The translations under genes and the position numbers were made by a program. The notes under the pieces were generated by a model, which saw only the letters and a program-made list of their open reading frames with translations, ran no database searches and was not told the DNA's origin. From Oxalobacteraceae bacterium (lineage in GTDB: Bacteria; Pseudomonadota; Gammaproteobacteria; Burkholderiales; Burkholderiaceae_D), in NCBI GenBank assembly GCA_027490255.1, contig JAIXYM010000164.1, positions 1 through 37,373 of the forward strand: DNA of 37,373 nucleotides, in the 5' to 3' direction. Position 1 is the first letter of the stretch, and each line of letters opens with the position of its first letter. This document shows positions 1 to 8,183 of the stretch, one piece after another.

Positions 1-35
1 AGTGAAGCCATTTTCTCTGATTGGATTTTGCGACC

Positions 36-761
36 ATGAGCCGACCCATATCTTCCCCGACTACCGTCAGCATCAACCGTAATGCTCTCGATCAAGATGC
101 GTTAAAGGAGCTAAAGGCCTTTCAACGTGGACTTGGGCGAAATGATCGTGTTCAAGTCAGCAGTTCAGGCAACACAACAATTTACACACAGCATAAAGAG
201 TCTGTGTCAGAAAAAGTTATTCGAAAATTAGACAATTTTGAAAAAAATGTGAAGTCAGCCTGGTCCCACGTGAGCGACTTGTTTTCCGTCAAAAACCAAG
301 GGAATGAGTCAGGGGCGACGAAATACGTAAAAGGTACGCCGACACAAAAATCTCCCAGCTCAATCAGCGTCAAACAATTCAACTTGGAGATTGCCCCGAT
401 TACCAACACCTGCATAATCCCGGTTTTTGACGATCTCACTCAAAAAACAAGGAAGCAATTAAGTAATCTGACAGATACGGTCGAAAAACTCCCGTTCCTT
501 GAAAGTGCGTTTAATCTTCTAACAAGCGGTTCTGAAGATCGCAAAAAAGCCATAAAGGAATTTTCTGCTTTTTTAGAGTTCGCGGAAGCACAAGGTCAGG
601 GAAAATCTGTGACGCATGAAAATAGAGACGCCATTAACTTCGCAAACCGCTTTTTAAAAATACCATACGATAACGAGGAAATGAAGCTGGGGTTCGGCGA
701 GAGTTACCTTGCTATCTATAATGCTACGTTTTCACTTTCAGTCTTTGGCAAGTCCATCTGA
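36..761 (+). CDS. hypothetical protein, AT-rich, Ser/Thr-rich N-terminus
   Basis: I do not recognise this 241-residue protein. The frame is closed by a stop at 18-20; a TTG at 21 could also start it, but ATG at 36 is preferred, although neither has a strong ribosome binding site. The first 120 residues are rich in Ser, Thr, Asn and Lys and look poorly ordered; the rest is predicted by eye to be mostly helical (a stretch rich in Leu, Glu and Lys around residues 140-200). There is no signal peptide, membrane segment or cysteine motif. The base composition looks clearly more AT-rich than the flanking genes, which suggests recent acquisition. It converges on the small metalloprotease-like gene downstream. 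A secreted effector is conceivable but unproven. Confidence 0.6.
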   Translation: MSRPISSPTTVSINRNALDQDALKELKAFQRGLGRNDRVQVSSSGNTTIYTQHKESVSEKVIRKLDNFEKNVKSAWSHVSDLFSVKNQGNESGATKYVKGTPTQKSPSSISVKQFNLEIAPITNTCIIPVFDDLTQKTRKQLSNLTDTVEKLPFLESAFNLLTSGSEDRKKAIKEFSAFLEFAEAQGQGKSVTHENRDAINFANRFLKIPYDNEEMKLGFGESYLAIYNATFSLSVFGKSI

Positions 762-813
762 GAAGTCTAAGCGGCACCATCTGGATTTTTCGAACAAAAT
801 CACGACCGCGCTT

Positions 814-1281
814 TCAGTCAACATCCCGCCCCAACTCATCCTTCACCGCCTCTTCCGGCGGGCATTTCATAAATCTCAGCAAAAACCCCTCGCGCCAGTC
901 GATCCCTTCTTCGCCCAAATAATTATTCTGCACGTAGTAAGCCTGCTGCTCGCTATCGAGCACCTTGCGGCAGGTGTTGAAGTGATCGTGCCCAAATTTT
1001 TTGAACTGCAGCACGTGCACGAGCTCATGGACGATGAATGAGTTGTCCATCGGGTCAGTCGGATTCAGTGTGTCGCGCAAATAAATTCGGTAACTCTCGG
1101 TATCAAACAAGGCGGCTACGCTGTTGCAAGTCCCGGGGGCGTCCGGACACACCTTTTGTGCCAAGGCTTGCGCGCTGACCTGCTCGATGGCGGGCAGGTC
1201 AGCCGGATCGACCGCCGGCAGCCCGGAAAAGCGCACGGCCGCTGCCAGGAAACGTGCCAATAATTCTGCGGTGAGCGTCAT
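814..1281 (-). CDS. small putative zinc metalloprotease (HELVH protein)
   Basis: This 155-residue protein has a HELVH motif (residues about 85-89) followed about 20 residues later by a Glu in the context SEQQAYY. That HExxH plus downstream E-x-x-A pattern is the zinc site of gluzincin-type metallopeptidases. Four cysteines are present. No clear signal peptide is visible, so its location is unknown. ATG at 1281 is the natural start. It is transcribed divergently from the PQQ alcohol dehydrogenase, sharing a 320-bp intergenic region with a perfect inverted repeat. The substrate is unknown. It might be a stand-alone hypothetical protein with no tie to PQQ metabolism. Confidence 0.7.
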   Translation of the reverse strand: MTLTAELLARFLAAAVRFSGLPAVDPADLPAIEQVSAQALAQKVCPDAPGTCNSVAALFDTESYRIYLRDTLNPTDPMDNSFIVHELVHVLQFKKFGHDHFNTCRKVLDSEQQAYYVQNNYLGEEGIDWREGFLLRFMKCPPEEAVKDELGRDVD

Positions 1282-1373
1282 TGAATAACCTTGGTCAAAT
1301 CAGTATTTTTGTAGCGAACTTCTCCACATGAAGGATTCATGCCACCTCGATTAGGCTGACTCTGCATGATGTG

Positions 1374-1422
1374 AGCCGGAGTGTCACAACCTGCTTCTGT
1401 TGAATTTTGTGACACTCCGGCT
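1374..1422. repeat. perfect 16-bp inverted repeat, likely activator site
   Basis: AGCCGGAGTGTCACAA (1374-1389) is repeated as its exact reverse complement at 1407-1422 with a 17-base spacer. The centre lies about 100 bp upstream of the sigma-54 element, the usual distance for an enhancer-binding protein. Only a short T run follows on the plus strand, and no gene on that strand ends here, so a terminator is less likely. Confidence 0.6.
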
Positions 1423-1495
1423 TTTATGTACCAGAACAGAGCGCCAAACTTGAGCGTTTTTGCGGCTTCTTGACCACTTGCGTGAGAAATTTTCA

Positions 1496-1511
1496 TGGCA
1501 TGGCCTTTGCC
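1496..1511 (+). promoter_or_regulatory. sigma-54 (-24/-12) promoter of the PQQ dehydrogenase
   Basis: TGGCATGGCCTTTGCC has GG (1497-1498) and GC (1509-1510) separated by exactly ten bases and agrees closely with the TGGCAC-N5-TTGC consensus. Transcription would begin near 1521, giving a leader of about 85 bases. No other good promoter is seen closer to the gene. Confidence 0.75.
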
Positions 1512-1605
1512 TTTACAAAACAGTTGCTTCACGTCTGTGGCCGCGTGCCACACACAACGCTTGCAACCGAATAGCCAAATTGGCATAACCAAGGGGGAGA
1601 AGTTA

Positions 1606-3348
1606 ATGAAAAGAAAACTACTAGCGTCTCTGGTCGGCATGGCGCTGATCACCGGATCGTCGGCATTTGCTGCCGGCGTCACGGACGCAATGATTGAGAA
1701 AGACGCACAGAGCGTCGGTGACGTCCTGTCCTGGGGTATGGGTCAGCAAGGTCAGCGTTACACACCGCTAGATAAAATCAATGCGGGCAATATCTCTAAG
1801 CTGGTTCCGGCATGGTCGTTTTCGTTCGGTGGTGAGAAGCAGCGCGGTCAGGAATCGCAACCACTGATACACAACGGCAAAATGTTCGTGACGGGTTCCT
1901 ACTCGCGTATTTACGCGTTGGATACAAAGACAGGCAAGAAACTCTGGAAGTACGAGCATCGTCTGCCTGAAGGCATCATGCCTTGCTGCGACGTGATCAA
2001 CCGTGGCGCAGCGCTGTTTGACAATCTGGTCATCTTCGCGACGCTGGATGCACAGCTGGTCGCACTGGATCAGAACACCGGTAACGTGGTCTGGAAAGAA
2101 AAAATCGATGACTACGCGGCGGGCTATTCCGCCTCTGCTGCTCCGCTGATCGCCAAAGGTCTGCTGCTGACCGGCGTGTCTGGTGGTGAGTTCGGTGTGA
2201 TCGGCCGCGTTGAAGCGCGCGATCCCAAGACCGGCAAGATGGTCTGGACACGTCCTGTGGTCGAAGGCCACATGGGCTACAAATACGAAGGCGGCAAGGC
2301 CATCGAAAACGGTATCTCCGGCACAACCAACAAGACCTGGCCTGGCGATCTGTGGAAATCGGGCGGCGCAACGACTTGGCTCGGCGGCACCTATGATCCA
2401 ACTACCGGCCTGGCTTATTTCGGTACCGGCAACCCTGCACCATGGAACAGCCACCTGCGCCCTGGCGACAACCTGTTCTCGACTGCAACCGTTGCTGTTG
2501 ATGTCTCTACCGGCAAAATCGTATGGCACTACCAGAAAACCCCGAACGATGGCTGGGACTATGACGGCGTGAACGAATTCATCACGTTCGACATGGACGG
2601 CAAGCGTATGGGTGCTTCAGCTGACCGTAACGGTTTCTTCTACGTGATCGATGCAAAGAACGGCAAGCTCAACGGCGCATTCCCGTTCGTCTCAAAGATC
2701 ACCTGGGCAACCGGCATTGATCTGAAGACTGGTCGTCCGAACTACGATCCTGCGAACCGTCCTGGCGACCCCACCAAAGGTCCAGATGGCAAGAAGGGCA
2801 ATGTCGTGTTCTCGGCACCTTCTTTCTTGGGCGGCAAAAACCAGCAGCCTATGGCCTACAGCCCGAAGACTGGCCTGTTCTATGTGCCAGCCAACGAGTG
2901 GGGCATGGAAATCTGGAATGAGCCTGTGACCTATAAGAAGGGTGCCGCTTATCTGGGCGCGGGCTTCACCATCAAGCCACTGCATGAGGACTACATCGGC
3001 GCGATGCGCGCGATTGATCCGAAGACCGGCAAGATCGTTTGGGAAAACAAGAACGCCGCACCTCTGTGGGGCGGCGTGATGACGACCGCCAGCGATCTGG
3101 TGTTCTATGGCACACCGGAAGGCTTCCTGAAGGCAGTCGATGCTAAGAACGGCAAGGAACTGTGGAAGTTCCAAACTGGTTCCGGCGTTGTCGCACCTCC
3201 AATCAGCTGGGAAGAAGGCGGCGAGCAGTACATCGCTGTGGTCTCTGGCTGGGGTGGCGCGGTGCCTCTGTGGGGCGGCGAAGTGGCCAAGAAGGTCAGC
3301 ATGCTCGAGCAGGGTGGATCTGTCTGGGTCTTCAAGCTTGTGAAGTAA
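1606..3348 (+). CDS. PQQ-dependent alcohol dehydrogenase, lanthanide-type (PedH/ExaF/XoxF-like)
   Basis: A 580-residue periplasmic quinoprotein of the methanol/ethanol dehydrogenase family. It oxidises alcohols to aldehydes with PQQ and passes electrons to a c-type cytochrome. A signal peptide ends near residue 23 (AFA/AG). The vicinal Cys127-Cys128 pair that stacks on PQQ is present, as are repeated W-docking motifs of the eight-bladed propeller ([12 protein letters not shown] and similar). The catalytic Asp318 is followed by Tyr319 and Asp320; the second Asp is the known marker of rare-earth-dependent enzymes, where calcium enzymes have Ala or Ser. ATG 1606 follows AAGGGGGAG at good spacing. 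The region between residues about 70 and 300 reads like ethanol-type enzymes (ExaA/PedH) more than XoxF. Substrate preference cannot be read from sequence. Confidence 0.95.
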   Translation: MKRKLLASLVGMALITGSSAFAAGVTDAMIEKDAQSVGDVLSWGMGQQGQRYTPLDKINAGNISKLVPAWSFSFGGEKQRGQESQPLIHNGKMFVTGSYSRIYALDTKTGKKLWKYEHRLPEGIMPCCDVINRGAALFDNLVIFATLDAQLVALDQNTGNVVWKEKIDDYAAGYSASAAPLIAKGLLLTGVSGGEFGVIGRVEARDPKTGKMVWTRPVVEGHMGYKYEGGKAIENGISGTTNKTWPGDLWKSGGATTWLGGTYDPTTGLAYFGTGNPAPWNSHLRPGDNLFSTATVAVDVSTGKIVWHYQKTPNDGWDYDGVNEFITFDMDGKRMGASADRNGFFYVIDAKNGKLNGAFPFVSKITWATGIDLKTGRPNYDPANRPGDPTKGPDGKKGNVVFSAPSFLGGKNQQPMAYSPKTGLFYVPANEWGMEIWNEPVTYKKGAAYLGAGFTIKPLHEDYIGAMRAIDPKTGKIVWENKNAAPLWGGVMTTASDLVFYGTPEGFLKAVDAKNGKELWKFQTGSGVVAPPISWEEGGEQYIAVVSGWGGAVPLWGGEVAKKVSMLEQGGSVWVFKLVK

Positions 3349-3409
3349 AAAGTTTTACTCCCGCCTGCACTGGGATACGGAATTCGGTAGGTCATCCCGT
3401 GCAGTCTTG

Positions 3410-3437
3410 GCCGACGGCTTATGCCGTCGGCTTTTTT
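3410..3437 (+). terminator. rho-independent terminator after the PQQ dehydrogenase
   Basis: GCCGACGGC, loop TTAT, GCCGTCGGC and six T residues: a strong intrinsic terminator. A second imperfect dyad (CTGCAC/GTGCAG arms, about 3365-3404) lies just before it. It separates the dehydrogenase from the converging lipoprotein gene. Confidence 0.9.
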
Positions 3438-3447
3438 ATGCCCGCTG

Positions 3448-4164
3448 TTACGGCAGTTTGAAGTCGGTCAGTTCCATCGTGATCTTGCCAGACGAGTAGT
3501 AGGCAGACTGCAGGAGCTCGGTGCGATCTACTTTGACCAGCCCTACACCCTTGCAGTACCACTCACGATTGACAACGGGTATGTCACGAAAGCCCTGTAC
3601 TGCGTCCACATATAACGCGAAATTACCGATGCCGGCCACGCGTGCACATGACTTAAACGTACCCGCCTGTACAGTAAGCGTTTCATCAATAGCCTCAACG
3701 GTGTAGGTCAACAGCACCTTGGGCATTTTTGTCGTACCCATACCCATTTCGAGTTTGGGCGCAATCACGAATAACTCCGTTGGCACCATCCAACTTGCGC
3801 CGACCGTGACGGGTAGCTTCAGTATCACCTGCGGATTGCGATCGAGCTTGGCCTGTTCATCCGCATCGATACGTTGGGCAATACGGACGATGCGGTCTTT
3901 TTCTTTGCGCAACCAGTATTCGATACCAATCGATCCGGGCACCTCGACACGGCGCACGATGACTTCGCCTGCATCTGTATCGATCGTACGATCGACGCTC
4001 AGGACATAGGTGTCATGCGTGATGATGTTGTTGATATCGGAGGTGACGTCGTATTCCCAGGTTGCACCTACCGGCAATGGAAAATACGAATCACCCACCG
4101 GCAGTGACTGCGAGCATCCGGCCAATACCAGCATGGCCGAAATGAAAGACAAGCGCTTCATCAT
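3448..4164 (-). CDS. lipoprotein, last gene of the pqq-linked membrane module
   Basis: About 238 residues. The N-terminus MMKRLSFISAMLVLAGCSQS is a typical lipoprotein signal with lipobox LAGC, so the mature protein is anchored by Cys in the inner or outer membrane. The rest is a beta-rich soluble domain beginning with FPLPVGATWEYDV, a motif seen in many uncharacterised lipoprotein-like proteins. Start ATG at 4164 (or 4161) overlaps the stop of the preceding gene as TGATG, so the long upstream extension to 4242 is not used. It is the fourth gene of a block translationally coupled to pqqE. Function unknown; it could be the periplasmic or outer-membrane partner of the TolQ/TolR-like pair. Confidence 0.85.
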   Translation of the reverse strand: MMKRLSFISAMLVLAGCSQSLPVGDSYFPLPVGATWEYDVTSDINNIITHDTYVLSVDRTIDTDAGEVIVRRVEVPGSIGIEYWLRKEKDRIVRIAQRIDADEQAKLDRNPQVILKLPVTVGASWMVPTELFVIAPKLEMGMGTTKMPKVLLTYTVEAIDETLTVQAGTFKSCARVAGIGNFALYVDAVQGFRDIPVVNREWYCKGVGLVKVDRTELLQSAYYSSGKITMELTDFKLP

Positions 4165-4676
4165 CACTTCTCCGGCATGCGTGCTGCAGGCGCATCGCTG
4201 ATCTTGAGTTTGACTTTCTTCTCGGTGTTCATCTTCAGCCATGAACCGCCGCTGCCGCCACCACCGCCTTCGATCACAGCCACCTGACGTATGCCCTGAC
4301 GGCTACGACGCAGTGATTCGGATATCTCAGAGTGATTATCTTTCAGGTAGGGCAGCTTGTAACCGCGAGGTACGGTACCAGGACGCTGCGTATCCAGCGG
4401 CGATATCCACAAGTAGATCGCGCCATCCACTCCTTTTGAAGGATTCGGTTCTTCAATTACGGCAGAAACGATGATAAATTTTTCCGGCAGCATGCGCGGT
4501 GTTGGCCAACCCAGCATGTCTTCAAAGGTGTAGTTCGCTACAAAATAACTCGCTGTCACTACAAGAATCATTACCAGCTTGATCCAGCGTTTCCATGCGG
4601 TGGCTAGACACAGCACCAGCAGCAGTATCGCAACAGTGAGGTACAAAAAGGTCAGAAGAATTGAGATATGGGTCAT
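4164..4676 (-). CDS. membrane protein of unknown function in the pqq-linked module
   Basis: 170 residues with two hydrophobic N-terminal segments (about 5-27 and 33-49), then a hydrophilic domain with a glycine-serine run (GGGGGSGGS near 140) and a Lys-rich tail. It was not matched to a known family. The start ATG overlaps the stop of the TolR-like gene (ATGA) and its own stop overlaps the lipoprotein start, so its product is made in step with its neighbours and probably joins the same complex. Topology would put the soluble part on one side of the inner membrane, probably the periplasm. Confidence 0.8.
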   Translation of the reverse strand: MTHISILLTFLYLTVAILLLVLCLATAWKRWIKLVMILVVTASYFVANYTFEDMLGWPTPRMLPEKFIIVSAVIEEPNPSKGVDGAIYLWISPLDTQRPGTVPRGYKLPYLKDNHSEISESLRRSRQGIRQVAVIEGGGGGSGGSWLKMNTEKKVKLKISDAPAARMPEK

Positions 4677-5278
4677 GTCTGCGGAACGATCTGTTTAGGT
4701 AAGGTATTGATGTCTCTGACGGTACCGTCGGGGTCAACGGTGAATCGGACTGCTGTGGCCTCATCGCCCTTGCGGTCCAACCTGAGAGTGCCGTAGTACA
4801 CGATCTCTGCGCGCGGATTGACTTTGACGACGGAAATAGTGGTCTCGACGGCCTCGGTGTTTTTGCTTTCGTAGTACTGGACGTTCACGGTGTACTCGCC
4901 TGCAGAAAAGCCTCGAATAGTCACGACTTCCTGATTGAGCGGGTTAACGACGTCGCGGCCATTGACCTTGATCGAATCACCCGCCAGACCACGATCGTCG
5001 CGATCCAGATGCATGAGGCCCGCCTCACGAGAACGAAACCACACCACTGCGCCAGCGGGATCTTGCACATAGGTATCCAGATCATTGGGATTCATGTCTG
5101 GCCATGAGACCGTAATGATGAATTCTGCCTTGGCTGGGATGTCGCCTTCCTTTTTTGCTTTCGGATTCATCGCCAGTAGCGCGATGATGAAACAAAAAAC
5201 AAAGGCAATCAGGATGTTGAACAGCATGTCATAGAAGGGATCGACCTCCCCTTCGCGACGCTTCTTGCGCAAGCTCAC
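4673..5278 (-). CDS. TolR/ExbD-like single-span membrane protein
   Basis: 201 residues. A basic N-terminus (MSLRKKRREGE) precedes one membrane helix (about residues 18-37) that begins DPFYDMLFNILIAF; Asp17 sits where TolR, ExbD and MotB carry their proton-binding Asp. The periplasmic part does not resemble the usual small TolR/ExbD domain: it is a beta-rich region of about 150 residues with a motif resembling secreted Ig-like or pre-peptidase domains (PNDLDTYVQDPAGAVVWF). The start is GTG at 5278, overlapping the TAG stop of the TolQ-like gene (TAGTG). Together with that gene it should form a proton-driven stator-like unit. The family assignment is by motif only. Confidence 0.75.
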   Translation of the reverse strand: MSLRKKRREGEVDPFYDMLFNILIAFVFCFIIALLAMNPKAKKEGDIPAKAEFIITVSWPDMNPNDLDTYVQDPAGAVVWFRSREAGLMHLDRDDRGLAGDSIKVNGRDVVNPLNQEVVTIRGFSAGEYTVNVQYYESKNTEAVETTISVVKVNPRAEIVYYGTLRLDRKGDEATAVRFTVDPDGTVRDINTLPKQIVPQT

Positions 5279-6036
5279 TATTGATCCCGATGCGTCAGCG
5301 TGACCAGCTGCGTCTCTGCCAGTTCGAGCGAGTCCGCAAGTATGCCGTCACCGCAACGATCCAACCTGACTAACTGCACACCGAGCAGCATGTTCGCCAC
5401 CAGACCAACGGCTGTCGTCAGTAGCGCAATACCCAGACCGCCTGTCAGAGTCTTTAGCAGGGTCTGCGACTGCGAGGCATCAAAGTTTTGTATCTGCGAA
5501 ATTTCAATCGCGAGAATGGAAAAACCGATCACTTTACCCAACAGGCCAAGCTTGATCTGTATGCCATTCACCCACCATGCGGATTCGCTCGGGCCATGCA
5601 AGCGCTCGGCCAGCACGTCGGTGAGTTGTACATTGTCGTAATCGTGGCGACGACTTTTGCCGAGCAGTGCAGAAAAATATGCGTGGACTGCGGTTTCGCT
5701 GTTTTCGGGCGGCGTCGAGGGCGCGTAAGAGATTGCAGCGAGCTTCCACGCATCCAGTGCCTGACGCTCATGCATCAGACTCCAGGCGCGCATGCCCACC
5801 CAGAGAGTGGAACCTGCAAACACCGCGATGATCATCAGCGTAATGCCAGTGGGATCGGCTGCGACCAGCACGCCCCAGATATTGGCGCGCCACATCAAAA
5901 AGGAAGCAAACAGCAGCAGGCCGACGAAACACAACCACTGCAGAAAGAGTCGGTCTGCCCCAGAGGTTGGGGAGATCGTGGCGCGGGGCTTGAAAAGTCG
6001 GGAAAGCGAAAAAAGCCGGCGCGCCACGTCAGTCAT
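5278..6036 (-). CDS. MotA/TolQ/ExbB-family proton channel protein
   Basis: 252 residues with hydrophobic segments near 31-49, 64-84, 163-180 and 199-221. The last contains LLTTAVGLVANMLLG, which corresponds to the conserved Thr-Gly third-helix motif of TolQ and ExbB (A/L-x-TTxxGLxxA). Members of this family form a pentameric channel that turns proton flow into mechanical work on a periplasmic partner. The ATG lies one base after the stop of pqqE, so the two genes are coupled. The other partner is the TolR/ExbD-like gene downstream. No tonB-like or OmpA-like gene is in the window. What the motor energises is not known. Confidence 0.85.
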   Translation of the reverse strand: MTDVARRLFSLSRLFKPRATISPTSGADRLFLQWLCFVGLLLFASFLMWRANIWGVLVAADPTGITLMIIAVFAGSTLWVGMRAWSLMHERQALDAWKLAAISYAPSTPPENSETAVHAYFSALLGKSRRHDYDNVQLTDVLAERLHGPSESAWWVNGIQIKLGLLGKVIGFSILAIEISQIQNFDASQSQTLLKTLTGGLGIALLTTAVGLVANMLLGVQLVRLDRCGDGILADSLELAETQLVTLTHRDQ

Positions 6037-6037
6037 G

Positions 6038-7207
6038 TCAGGAAACCTTGTCTCGTTCTTCTTTTATAGGTATCGCAGCGTAACGCATGGAGTTGGCATC
6101 GTTACGATAGACCAGCGGCTTTTCTTCTGTCCGCGGTGCTTGTGCCTGCAATACGATTTTCTTTACATCGCCATGCTGCGCCGACTTGCTACAGACGGGA
6201 TCTGCATTTTCGGCATCACCAGTGAGCGCATAAGCCTGACAACGACAGCCACCGAAATCTTTTTCCTTGTCAGGACAGGTACGGCAGGGTTCCTTCATCC
6301 AGCCATAACCGCGATATCGATTGAAAGCATCGCTGTTATACCAGATATCTTTTAAAGTTGTCTCTGTGACATTAGGGAATTGCAGACCCGGCAAGCTTTT
6401 CGCTGCGTGACAAGGCAAGGCCGAACCATCCGCAGCGACCGCAAGAAATACCGAGCCCCAGCCGTTCATGCAAGCCTTCGGACGTTCTTCGAAATAATCC
6501 GGCACGACGAACAGCAGCTTGATTTTGTTACCGAGCTTCTCGCGATATTCATTGACTGTCGCTTCAGCACGCACCAGCTGCTCGCGCGTGGGCATCAGCT
6601 GATCGCGGTTGACCATGCCCCAGCCGTAATACTGGGTGTTGGCTAGCTCAAGATATTCAACCTCCATCTCCACGGCCATCTCGATGATGCGGCCGATATG
6701 GTCCAGGTTGTAGCGATGCAGAACGACGTTGAGCACCATCGGGTAATCGTATTTCTTGATCAGCTTAGCGACACGATTCTTCAGATCGAAGGTCTTGGTG
6801 CTGGAGAGGAAATCATTCATCTCCTTGGTCGAATCTTGGAACGAGAGCTGGATATGATCAAGCCCCAGATCTTTCATGCGAGAGATGCGCTCTTCGGTCA
6901 GACCAATACCGGAGGTGATCAGGTTGGTATAAAACCCCAGCTGATGCGCTTCGCCGATGAGCTCTTCAAGATCATCACGCACCAGCGGTTCGCCGCCGGA
7001 AAAGCCTAGCTGCGCAGCACCGAGTTTGCGCGCCTGACGCAGTACGTCTTTCCATTCTTCCGTCGTCAGTTCCTTGCGATTCTCCGCATAATTCAACGGG
7101 TTGTAGCAAAACACGCAATGCAGCGGACACTTGTAAGTGATCTCTGCGAGCAGCCACAGCGGTGGCGGCACCTGTGTCGTTGTTGTGGTGGGTGTGATCT
7201 CAGACAA
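6038..7207 (-). CDS. pqqE: PQQ biosynthesis radical SAM protein PqqE
   Basis: PqqE forms the carbon-carbon bond between the Glu and Tyr side chains of PqqA, using a radical SAM cluster and auxiliary iron-sulfur clusters. The SAM motif CPLHCVFC (CxxxCxxC) is near the N-terminus after [12 protein letters not shown], and the SPASM-type cysteines are seen in the C-terminal part ([36 protein letters not shown]). I favour a TTG start at 7207, overlapping the pqqD stop, which gives 389 residues, the usual size. An ATG at 7249 (403 residues) is the alternative. It is followed after one base by the TolQ-like gene. Confidence 0.95.
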   Translation of the reverse strand: MSEITPTTTTTQVPPPLWLLAEITYKCPLHCVFCYNPLNYAENRKELTTEEWKDVLRQARKLGAAQLGFSGGEPLVRDDLEELIGEAHQLGFYTNLITSGIGLTEERISRMKDLGLDHIQLSFQDSTKEMNDFLSSTKTFDLKNRVAKLIKKYDYPMVLNVVLHRYNLDHIGRIIEMAVEMEVEYLELANTQYYGWGMVNRDQLMPTREQLVRAEATVNEYREKLGNKIKLLFVVPDYFEERPKACMNGWGSVFLAVAADGSALPCHAAKSLPGLQFPNVTETTLKDIWYNSDAFNRYRGYGWMKEPCRTCPDKEKDFGGCRCQAYALTGDAENADPVCSKSAQHGDVKKIVLQAQAPRTEEKPLVYRNDANSMRYAAIPIKEERDKVS

Positions 7208-7466
7208 TCCAGCCTCGCTCGGTTGCAATTTCAATAAACCCAAGTACATCTCTTTCCAGGCCTGTCGCATTGAACGTTTGCTCAATGTCGTCGATGATGG
7301 CCTGCACGTCGCGCTCGCCATCGCAGCGCTTTAGAATTTCACCAGCGCTTTGATTCAGCTTGACCATGCCCTCGGGGTACAACAGTACATACGCGCCCTG
7401 CGCTTCTTCCCATTGCATGCGGAACAGGCGGGCGAGTTTTGGTTTTGCGGTAAGTTCGCTCATCAT
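7200..7466 (-). CDS. pqqD: PqqD, PqqA-binding chaperone
   Basis: 88 residues, the normal size of PqqD, with the family pattern [24 protein letters not shown], then a Leu-rich winged helix ending GWIV. PqqD is the RiPP recognition element that binds the PqqA precursor and delivers it to PqqE. The start is one of two adjacent ATG codons (7466 or 7463), six bases after the pqqC stop. The 3' end overlaps the beginning of pqqE. Confidence 0.93.
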   Translation of the reverse strand: MMSELTAKPKLARLFRMQWEEAQGAYVLLYPEGMVKLNQSAGEILKRCDGERDVQAIIDDIEQTFNATGLERDVLGFIEIATERGWIV

Positions 7467-7472
7467 GCGCTT

Positions 7473-8183
7473 TCAGGGATAGGCTTTTTCGATGGCATCC
7501 GAAATCGCCCACAAGACATCCAGCTTGAATTGAAGGATTTCCAGCGCGCGTTCCTGCTGCGCACGCGTGGTGAAGTGTTCGAGCGTGACGGCCAAACCAT
7601 GCTCGACATCACGCTCGGCGAGCGTGACACGGGTGCGAAAATAAGCGAGGCCTTCTTCTTTGACCCACGGATAATGCGTCGGCCAATTGGCCAGACGGTC
7701 TTTGTGAATCTTGGGTGCAAACATTTCGGTCAGTGATGAACAAACCGCCTCTTGCCACGGGCGGCTACGTGCAAAGTTGACGTAGGCATCCACTGCAAAA
7801 CGCACACCGGGCTCGACTTTTTTCAGTGACCACAAATCTTCGCGGGAGATGCCGGTGGCCTCACCCAAACGTGTCCATGCTTCGATACCACCGGGCTTGT
7901 CACCGTAACCATCATGATCATGAATACGATCAATCCACTTGCGACGCGTTTCACGGTCGGGACAGTTGGATATGATGGCTGCGTCTTTCACGGGAATCAT
8001 GACCTGATAATAAAAACGGTTAATCACCCAGCCACGAATCTGATCAGGCGTGAGTTCACCGTTGTTCATCCGAATATTGAACGGATGATTGATGTGATAG
8101 CTCTTGCCTCTTGCACGCAAATTTTCTTCAAACTCTTCGCGACTCCAGGGCATTTGTTCCGTCATCTTGGTGGGTGCGTTCAT
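7473..8183 (-). CDS. pqqC: PqqC, pyrroloquinoline-quinone synthase
   Basis: 236 residues. PqqC is a cofactor-less oxidase that carries out the final ring closure and eight-electron oxidation of AHQQ to PQQ. The family signature is clear: [18 protein letters not shown] near the start, [22 protein letters not shown], then [22 protein letters not shown], with the histidines and arginines of the active site. ATG at 8183 overlaps the pqqB stop by 4 bp. Length is close to that of characterised enzymes (about 250). Confidence 0.96.
   Translation of the reverse strand: MNAPTKMTEQMPWSREEFEENLRARGKSYHINHPFNIRMNNGELTPDQIRGWVINRFYYQVMIPVKDAAIISNCPDRETRRKWIDRIHDHDGYGDKPGGIEAWTRLGEATGISREDLWSLKKVEPGVRFAVDAYVNFARSRPWQEAVCSSLTEMFAPKIHKDRLANWPTHYPWVKEEGLAYFRTRVTLAERDVEHGLAVTLEHFTTRAQQERALEILQFKLDVLWAISDAIEKAYP

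Larger units (their letters stand above)
1282..1605. promoter_or_regulatory. divergent intergenic regulatory region
   Basis: A 324-bp region between the metalloprotease-like gene (leftward) and the PQQ dehydrogenase (rightward). It contains a perfect 16-bp inverted repeat (1374-1422), a sigma-54 type -24/-12 element (1497-1510) and a purine-rich ribosome binding site just before ATG 1606. An open frame running from 1495 through this region into the dehydrogenase is only an upstream extension of that frame. Confidence 0.7.

Noticed and set aside
1495..1605. N-terminal extension of the PQQ dehydrogenase frame
   Set aside because: The extension crosses the sigma-54 promoter, and the true signal peptide begins at ATG 1606 after a strong ribosome binding site.
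4164..4242. Extended start of the lipoprotein gene at 4242
   Set aside because: It would place a hydrophilic segment before a clear lipoprotein signal; the start overlapping the previous stop is better.
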